64,000 nucleotides of DNA from Izhakiella capsodis (GTDB taxonomy: Bacteria; Pseudomonadota; Gammaproteobacteria; Enterobacterales; Enterobacteriaceae): contig NZ_FOVC01000002.1 of the NCBI RefSeq assembly GCF_900115045.1, forward strand, positions 1-64,000, given 5' to 3'. Below the pieces are notes generated by a model. It saw nothing but the letters and a program-made list of their open reading frames with translations. It had not been told where the DNA came from and did no database searches. Shown piece by piece: positions 58,378 through 64,000 of the stretch; the first letter of the stretch is position 1, and each line of letters starts with the position of its first letter. The translations under genes and the position numbers were made by a program.

Positions 58378-59616
58378 ATGGCGTGGAATCAGCCCGGTAA
58401 TAACGGACATGACCGCGACCCGTGGGGAAGCAGCAACAATCAAGGCGGCAACTCCGGGGGAAATAAAGGGGGGCGTAATCAAGGGCCTCCTGATTTGGAC
58501 GATATCTTCCGTAAGCTCAGTAAAAAGCTAAGCGGCTTAGGCGGTGGTAAAAAAGGTGGAGAAGATAATAACCGCTCGACGGGCAATGGCGGCCGATTAG
58601 TGGGTATTGTGGTGGTCGGCGCCGTAATTATCTGGGCCGCAAGCGGCTTTTATACCATCAAAGAAGCCGAACGGGGTGTAGTAACCCGTTTTGGTAAGTT
58701 CAGCCATATCGTTGGTCCGGGTTTGAACTGGAAACCGACGTTCATTGATCATGTCCGTGCTGTCAACGTTGAAGCTGTACGTGAACTGGCTGCATCCGGC
58801 TTAATGCTAACTTCAGATGAAAACGTTGTGCGCGTTGAAATGAATGTGCAGTATCGCGTGACTAACCCTGAAGAATATCTCTATTCAGTGGTTAACGCTG
58901 ATGATAGCTTGCGTCAGGCGACAGATAGCGCGTTGCGCGGTGTTATCGGCCGTTCAACGATGGATCGCATTCTCACCGAAGGCCGTACCGTTATTCGTAG
59001 CGAAACACAGCGCGAGTTGGAAGACACTATTCGTCCTTATCATATGGGGATTACACTGTTGGATGTAAACTTCCAGACGGCTCGTCCGCCGGAAGAGGTA
59101 AAAGCCGCGTTTGACGATGCCATTGCTGCACGTGAAAATCGCGAGCAGTACGTGCGCGAAGCAGAAGCTTACGCGAATGAGGTCCAGCCACGAGCTAATG
59201 GTCAGGCTCAACGTATTCTCGAAGAGGCCCGTGCCTATAAGACCCGGACCATTCTGGAAGCGCAAGGTGAAGTTGCACGCTTCGCTGAATTGCTGCCGGA
59301 GTACAAGGCCGCGCCGGATATCACCCGCGAGCGCCTTTATATTGATACCATGGAGGATGTGCTAAGTCATACGCATAAAATTCTGGTTAGCGACAAAGGT
59401 AATAACCTGATGGTACTACCGCTCGATCAGCTAATGCGCGGACAACACCCCACAAAAGCTGATAGCCAGAATAGCAGTAACCTGACGCGCCTGCCGCCGC
59501 TTGCGGACAGCAATGCCCGTAGCAGCAGTGGAAAGTCATCCAGCCCGGATAACATCATGGATCAGCGTCGTGCTAACGCGCTTCGCAATGATACCCAGCG
59601 CGAAGGGGGAGAATAA
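58378..59616 (+). CDS. hflK: FtsH protease modulator HflK
   Basis: The 412-residue protein has a Gly/Asn-rich cytoplasmic N-terminus, one membrane segment (LVGIVVVGAVIIWAASGFYT) and an SPFH/band-7 domain. With HflC it forms the cage around FtsH in the membrane and tunes proteolysis of membrane proteins. It is two bases from hflC. Confidence 0.98.
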   Translation: MAWNQPGNNGHDRDPWGSSNNQGGNSGGNKGGRNQGPPDLDDIFRKLSKKLSGLGGGKKGGEDNNRSTGNGGRLVGIVVVGAVIIWAASGFYTIKEAERGVVTRFGKFSHIVGPGLNWKPTFIDHVRAVNVEAVRELAASGLMLTSDENVVRVEMNVQYRVTNPEEYLYSVVNADDSLRQATDSALRGVIGRSTMDRILTEGRTVIRSETQRELEDTIRPYHMGITLLDVNFQTARPPEEVKAAFDDAIAARENREQYVREAEAYANEVQPRANGQAQRILEEARAYKTRTILEAQGEVARFAELLPEYKAAPDITRERLYIDTMEDVLSHTHKILVSDKGNNLMVLPLDQLMRGQHPTKADSQNSSNLTRLPPLADSNARSSSGKSSSPDNIMDQRRANALRNDTQREGGE

Positions 59617-59618
59617 CG

Positions 59619-60623
59619 ATGCGGAAGCCATTAATCGTATTATTGATTGTTGTGCTGGCGGTGCTGTACTCGTCACTGTTTGTTGTGCAGGAGGGGCAGC
59701 GCGGTATTGTGATGCGCTTCGGCAAGGTCATTCGTGGCACCGATAACAAGCCGTTGATTTATACTCCAGGCCTGCATGTTAAAATTCCGTTTATTGAGTC
59801 AGTCAAAACACTGGATGCACGTATCCAGACGATGGATAACCAGGCCGACCGCTTTGTTACCCGTGAGAAGAAAGACCTGATTGTTGATTCCTATATCAAA
59901 TGGCGCATCAGCGATTTTGGCCGTTACTATCTGGCGACTGGCGGGGGTGATATCTCTCAGGCGGAAGTGCTGCTGAAACGTAAATTCAGCGATCGTCTGC
60001 GCTCTGAAATGGGGCGGCTGGATGTTAAAGATATCGTCACCGACTCCCGGGGGCGTCTGACCACCGACGTCCGTGATGCACTTAACAACGGTTCAGCCGG
60101 TTCTGATGATGAAGTCAGCACTCCGGCCGCAGACAATGCGATTGCTTCGGTTGCTAAAAGGATCGAGAATGAAACCTCGGACCATACTCAGACGATTAAT
60201 CCAAACAGTATGGCGGCGCTGGGTATCCAGGTGGTCGATGTGCGTATTAAGCAAATCGGGCTGCCAACTGAAGTCTCGGAAGCGATTTATAATCGCATGC
60301 GTGCTGAGCGTGAATCGGTGGCACGTAGCCAACGTTCACAGGGACAGGAAGAGGCTGAAAAGGTACGAGCCCAGGCCGATTATGAAGTGACTCGCACGCT
60401 GGCTGAGGCACAGCGTGAGGCGTTGATCATCCGTGGTCAGGGGGATGCGGCAGCGGCTAAGCTGTTTGCAAATGCTTTCAGTAAGGATCCGGATTTCTAC
60501 ACCTTTATTCGCAGCCTGCGTGCTTATAGAAATAGCTTCAAAAATAATCAGGATATTATGGTATTGAGCCCGGATAGCGATTTCTTCCGCTATATGCGGC
60601 CACCAACTAACCTCAAACGTTAG
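59619..60623 (+). CDS. hflC: FtsH protease modulator HflC
   Basis: The 334-residue partner of HflK has an N-terminal membrane segment (LIVLLIVVLAVLYSSLFVV), an SPFH domain (VVQEGQRGIVMRFGKV) and a long helical C-terminal part. The pair forms a 24-subunit vault around FtsH. A strong terminator follows. Confidence 0.98.
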   Translation: MRKPLIVLLIVVLAVLYSSLFVVQEGQRGIVMRFGKVIRGTDNKPLIYTPGLHVKIPFIESVKTLDARIQTMDNQADRFVTREKKDLIVDSYIKWRISDFGRYYLATGGGDISQAEVLLKRKFSDRLRSEMGRLDVKDIVTDSRGRLTTDVRDALNNGSAGSDDEVSTPAADNAIASVAKRIENETSDHTQTINPNSMAALGIQVVDVRIKQIGLPTEVSEAIYNRMRAERESVARSQRSQGQEEAEKVRAQADYEVTRTLAEAQREALIIRGQGDAAAAKLFANAFSKDPDFYTFIRSLRAYRNSFKNNQDIMVLSPDSDFFRYMRPPTNLKR

Positions 60624-60642
60624 GTTTCTGATATAACTTCTG

Positions 60643-60674
60643 CGGGCCGGGTATTATCCGGCCCGCTTTTTTTG
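60643..60674 (+). terminator. Terminator of the hfq-hflX-hflKC operon
   Basis: GCGGGCCGG, seven loop bases and CCGGCCCGC are followed by seven T bases, 20 bases after hflC. Confidence 0.95.
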
Positions 60675-60697
60675 TCTGTGGGACCATAAAACAAGCG

Positions 60698-60904
60698 ATG
60701 AACATCACTATCTGGCTTGCGCTGGCGTTAGTTCTGGTTTTGGAGGGGCTTGGCCCCATGCTGTTGCCGCGCGTATGGCGGCGCATGATACTGAGTATGG
60801 CGCAACTGCCGGATAGCCTACTGAGACGCTTCGGTGGTGGGCTGGTGGTTGCGGGCGTGGTCATTTATTACATGCTTAGCGCACACGCCGCAAATGGCGG
60901 CTGA
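60698..60904 (+). CDS. yjeT: Small membrane protein YjeT (DUF2065)
   Basis: The 68-residue protein has two membrane segments (ITIWLALALVLVLEGLGPML and GGGLVVAGVVIYYML) around a basic loop, the usual DUF2065 layout. Function is unknown. It lies between hflC and purA as in E. coli. Confidence 0.94.
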   Translation: MNITIWLALALVLVLEGLGPMLLPRVWRRMILSMAQLPDSLLRRFGGGLVVAGVVIYYMLSAHAANGG

Positions 60905-61055
60905 GGTATAAATTGTGTTTGCCGCAGTGAGAATATCTGCATATAGCGACTGCATCATAAAGCAGCAAAAATATGGCATAGCACGAACTAAAACTACTGG
61001 AAATGCGTTAAGCCAATGGTAAAATCCATTTTTAAGCAATCGGTGGTTTTGAGAA

Positions 61056-62354
61056 ATGGGTAAGAACGTCGTCGTACTGGGCACCCAATGGGGTGATGAA
61101 GGTAAAGGAAAGATCGTAGACCTTCTGACTGAACGTGCTAAATATGTTGTGCGCTATCAAGGTGGCCACAACGCTGGTCATACACTGGTTATTAACGGTG
61201 AAAAGACCGTTCTTCATTTAATCCCCTCCGGCATTTTACGTGAAAACGTCATCAGCATTATCGGTAATGGCGTGGTGCTTTCGCCTGCTGCCTTGATGAA
61301 AGAGATGAAAGGGCTTGAAGAGCGCGGTGTTCCGGTACGTAGTCGTTTACTGCTCTCAGAGGCTTGTCCGCTTATTCTTGATTATCATGTAGCGATGGAT
61401 CTGGCGCGTGAAAAAGCGCGTGGTGACAAAGCGATCGGCACCACAGGACGTGGCATTGGGCCGGCTTATGAAGATAAAGTTGCCCGCCGTGGTTTGCGCG
61501 TTGGCGACCTGTTTAACCCGGACACTTTTGCCAGCAAGCTCAAAGAGATTGTCGATTATTACAATTTCCAGCTGGTGAATTACTATAAAGTGGAAGCCGT
61601 TGATTACAAAAAAGTATTGAGTGATACGCTGAGTATTGCTGATCTCCTTACCTCAATGGTAGTCGATGTCTCAGAACTTCTCGATCAGGCACACAAACGT
61701 GGTGACTTGATTATGTTTGAAGGTGCTCAGGGTACGCTGCTGGATATTGACCACGGAACCTATCCTTACGTGACTTCCTCTAATACCACCGCCGGCGGCG
61801 TTGCGACAGGATCGGGTATTGGTCCACGTTATGTCGATTACGTACTGGGTATCGTGAAGGCTTATTCAACGCGCGTCGGTGCCGGCCCCTTTCCGACTGA
61901 GCTGTTTGATGAAACAGGCGAGTTCCTGAGCGCTAAAGGCCAGGAGTTTGGCGCTACGACCGGACGTCGTCGTCGTACCGGCTGGCTGGATGCCGTTGCG
62001 GTTCGCCGCGCGGTGCAAATTAACTCGCTGTCCGGTTTCTGCCTGACCAAACTGGATGTGCTGGATGGTCTGAAAGAAGTTAAGATTTGCGTGGCTTATC
62101 GACTACCGGACGGTCGCGAAGTCACAACAACACCACTGGCAGCGGAGAACTGGGAAGGCATTGAGCCGATCTACGAAACGCTTCCAGGCTGGAGCGAAAG
62201 CACTTTCGGTGTTAAAACACTTGACGGCTTACCGAAAAATGCCCGGGCTTACATTAAACGTATTGAAGAAGTGACAGAGGTCCCGGTTGATATCATCTCG
62301 ACCGGCCCTGACCGCAGCGAAACCATGATCCTGCGCGATCCATTCGATGCTTGA
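61056..62354 (+). CDS. purA: Adenylosuccinate synthetase
   Basis: PurA joins IMP and aspartate using GTP, the first committed step to AMP. The 432-residue protein has the N-terminal P-loop-like GTQWGDEGKGKIVD, GGHNAGHTL and QGTLLDIDHGTYPYVTSS. Length and ends match E. coli. The 150-base upstream region should contain a PurR-regulated promoter; I could not define the operator. Confidence 0.99.
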   Translation: MGKNVVVLGTQWGDEGKGKIVDLLTERAKYVVRYQGGHNAGHTLVINGEKTVLHLIPSGILRENVISIIGNGVVLSPAALMKEMKGLEERGVPVRSRLLLSEACPLILDYHVAMDLAREKARGDKAIGTTGRGIGPAYEDKVARRGLRVGDLFNPDTFASKLKEIVDYYNFQLVNYYKVEAVDYKKVLSDTLSIADLLTSMVVDVSELLDQAHKRGDLIMFEGAQGTLLDIDHGTYPYVTSSNTTAGGVATGSGIGPRYVDYVLGIVKAYSTRVGAGPFPTELFDETGEFLSAKGQEFGATTGRRRRTGWLDAVAVRRAVQINSLSGFCLTKLDVLDGLKEVKICVAYRLPDGREVTTTPLAAENWEGIEPIYETLPGWSESTFGVKTLDGLPKNARAYIKRIEEVTEVPVDIISTGPDRSETMILRDPFDA

Positions 62355-62362
62355 TTATATCA

Positions 62363-62386
62363 GGCCGGTCCTGATACCGGCCTTTT
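62363..62386 (+). terminator. Terminator of purA
   Basis: GGCCGGT, six loop bases and ACCGGCC followed by TTTT, eight bases after the stop codon. Confidence 0.92.
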
Positions 62387-62533
62387 GTTCTTTTAAAGGC
62401 GCCTTCCTTTTCTTCCGTCCATCGAATATCCAGAAATAGCCTGGCTGGCCAGCTTGGTTTATCATCAAAGTAAACCTAAATTCAAATGGATTCTCAGTAT
62501 GTAAGGACAGCCTGACATCACTGTGAGGTATAT

Positions 62534-62974
62534 GTGCAGCTGACAAGTTTTACCGATTATGGCTTGCGAGCACTGATATTTATGGCGACTTTGCCGGAGG
62601 GGCAGCTGACCAGTATTAGTGAAGTGGCTAATATTTATGGTGTTTCAAGAAATCATATGGTCAAGATTATTCATCAGCTAAGCCGGACCGGCTACGTTGA
62701 CGCCGTGCGCGGTAAAAATGGTGGCATACGCTTAGGTAAGCCAGGCAGCGAGATTATTGTCGGCCATGTCGTGCGCCATATGGAGCCGCTACAGTTGGTT
62801 GACTGCACCGAGTGCATGATAGCGCCGTCTTGCCGGCTCAAAATAGCGCTTAATGAAGCCGTCAAGTGCTTCGTTAAAGAACTTGATAACTATACGCTGG
62901 CTGATCTGGTCGATACAAATCAGCCTCTTTATAAGCTTTTGCTGACGGAACGCCCCGGATCAGCAGTGGAGTGA
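62534..62974 (+). CDS. nsrR: Nitric-oxide-sensing repressor NsrR
   Basis: NsrR is an Rrf2-family repressor whose iron-sulfur cluster reacts with NO, releasing genes such as hmp. The start is GTG 62534 after TGAGGT, as in E. coli; 146 residues. The winged helix reads SISEVANIYGVSRNHMVKII. The cluster cysteines are C91, C94 and C100 (CTECMIAPSC), spacing Cx2Cx5C, whereas E. coli has Cx4Cx5C; two residues are missing between the first two. The gene precedes rnr by 15 bases, giving an nsrR-rnr operon. Confidence 0.95.
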   Translation: MQLTSFTDYGLRALIFMATLPEGQLTSISEVANIYGVSRNHMVKIIHQLSRTGYVDAVRGKNGGIRLGKPGSEIIVGHVVRHMEPLQLVDCTECMIAPSCRLKIALNEAVKCFVKELDNYTLADLVDTNQPLYKLLLTERPGSAVE

Positions 62975-62989
62975 CAACGGAGAACCGAT

Positions 62990-64000
62990 ATGTCAAAAGA
63001 TCCTTTTGAGGCGCGGGAAGCGGAAAAATATGAAAACCCGATCCCCAGTCGCGAATTTATTCTCGCGCATTTAGATAAACGTGAAAAACCTGCCAGCCGC
63101 GAAGAGCTGGCGATCGAACTCAATATTAAAGGCGAGGAACAGTTTGAAGCCTTGCGACGCCGCCTGCGTGCAATGGAACGCGATGGACAGCTGGTTTTCA
63201 CCCGTCGGCAGTGCTATGCCCTGCCAGAGCGTCTTGATTTGTTACGTGGGAGCGTCATCGGCCATCGCGAAGGCTTTGGTTTTTTACGTATAGAAGGGAG
63301 TAAAGACGATCTTTATCTCTCTGCTGAGCAGATGAAAATGTGCATGCATGGCGATGTCATCCTGGCTCAGGCCATGACCGCCGATCGTAAAGGACGACGT
63401 GAAGCTCGTGTTGTACGCGTGCTGGAGCCCCGCAACAGCCAGGTTGTCGGCCGCTATTTTACCGATGCAGGGCTGGGCTTTGTCGTACCGGACGATAGTC
63501 GTCTGAGCTTCGATATTTTGATCCCTCCTGAAGCAATTATGGATGCGCGGATGGGTGCTGTGGTGGTGGTTGAACTTGAAAAACGCCCCACTCGTCGTAC
63601 TAAAGCCATTGGTAGGATTGTGGAGATCCTTGGTGAAAATATGGGAACCGGGCTGGCAGTAGATATGGCCCTGCGTACTCATGAGATACCACACTTCTGG
63701 CCGGAGGCAGTGGAGCAGGAGGTTGCCAAACTCAGCGTACAAGTGCCTGAGGCGGCTAAAAAAGGGCGTGTTGACCTGCGTAGTTTGCCACTGGTCACGA
63801 TTGATGGTGAAGATGCTCGCGATTTTGACGATGCCGTTTTTTGTGAGAAAAAACGCGGTGGTGGCTGGCGTCTGTGGGTAGCCATTGCCGATGTCAGTTA
63901 TTACGTTCGTCCCGGCAGTGCGCTGGATGATGAGGCGCATAGTCGGGGTACGTCGGTCTATTTCCCCTCTCAGGTTGTGCCGATGCTACCTGAGGTACTT
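62990..64000 (+). CDS. rnr: Ribonuclease R, N-terminal part (runs off the right edge)
   Basis: ATG 62990 follows ACGGAGAACC. The visible 337 residues contain the N-terminal helix-turn-helix (PSREFILAHLDKREKPASRE), two cold-shock OB domains (GSVIGHREGFGFLRIEG and GRYFTDAGLGFVVPDD), and the start of the RNB catalytic domain with TIDGEDARDFDDAV, whose aspartates hold magnesium. RNase R degrades structured RNA 3'-5'. The rest of the RNB domain, the S1 domain and the basic tail lie outside the window. Confidence 0.97.
   Translation, partial: MSKDPFEAREAEKYENPIPSREFILAHLDKREKPASREELAIELNIKGEEQFEALRRRLRAMERDGQLVFTRRQCYALPERLDLLRGSVIGHREGFGFLRIEGSKDDLYLSAEQMKMCMHGDVILAQAMTADRKGRREARVVRVLEPRNSQVVGRYFTDAGLGFVVPDDSRLSFDILIPPEAIMDARMGAVVVVELEKRPTRRTKAIGRIVEILGENMGTGLAVDMALRTHEIPHFWPEAVEQEVAKLSVQVPEAAKKGRVDLRSLPLVTIDGEDARDFDDAVFCEKKRGGGWRLWVAIADVSYYVRPGSALDDEAHSRGTSVYFPSQVVPMLPEVL

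Overview
The window looks like a chromosomal segment of a plant-associated member of the Erwiniaceae (Erwinia or Pantoea type). Core genes follow the Escherichia coli 94-95 min order almost exactly: tRNA-Phe, yjdC, dsbD, cutA, aspA, fxsA, groSL, yjeI, epmB, efp, an entericidin gene, epmA, mscM, psd, rsgA, orn, two tRNA-Gly, queG, nnr, tsaE, amiB, mutL, miaA, hfq, hflX, hflK, hflC, yjeT, purA, nsrR, rnr. Several E. coli neighbours are missing (dcuA, yjeH, sugE, blc, ampC, frdABCD). An EsaR-type quorum-sensing regulator and a threonine-type NRPS module fit this family. The genus is an inference from gene content.

Region 1 (1-15.8 kb) is an island abutting the 3' end of tRNA-Phe. It holds the first 865 codons of an NRPS that runs off the left edge, with a condensation domain and an adenylation domain whose pocket reads as threonine. 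Next come the N-terminal part of a tyrosine recombinase, an unrecognised giant protein of about 2,100 residues, a TetR regulator divergent from a Tm-1-like/TIM-barrel gene pair, and a helicase fragment joined to the C-terminal part of a tyrosine recombinase of the same family.

Region 2 (15.9-27.2 kb) is core: copper tolerance and disulfide reduction (yjdC-dsbD-cutA), aspartase, the heat-shock chaperonin operon with a sigma-32-like promoter, and elongation factor P with its lysine aminomutase EpmB.

Region 3 (27.2-38.7 kb) is a graveyard of accessory DNA between efp and epmA. It contains a broken HigBA-type toxin-antitoxin pair, two tandem PAS-LuxR regulators, an IS91-family remnant, a frameshifted secreted serine hydrolase, an IS200/IS605 remnant, an S-type pyocin fragment, a KorA/TrfB-like plasmid repressor, a dead YciI-like gene and a frameshifted serine recombinase. 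The entericidin gene marks the return to core sequence.

Region 4 (38.9-64 kb) is core apart from a frameshifted EsaR-like gene with a lux-box-like operator (40.0-40.8 kb). It carries translation and RNA-processing genes (epmA, rsgA, orn, queG, tsaE, miaA, hfq, rnr), envelope genes (mscM, psd, amiB), mismatch repair (mutL), the HflX/HflKC group, purA and the NO sensor nsrR. Three DnaA boxes beside the tRNA-Gly genes mark a probable datA locus.

Eleven frameshifts sit at runs where adding or removing one base of the run restores a continuous family-like protein. They affect both accessory genes and the otherwise conserved queG and entericidin genes. Either the sequence has homopolymer-length errors or these genes are decaying; raw reads would decide.
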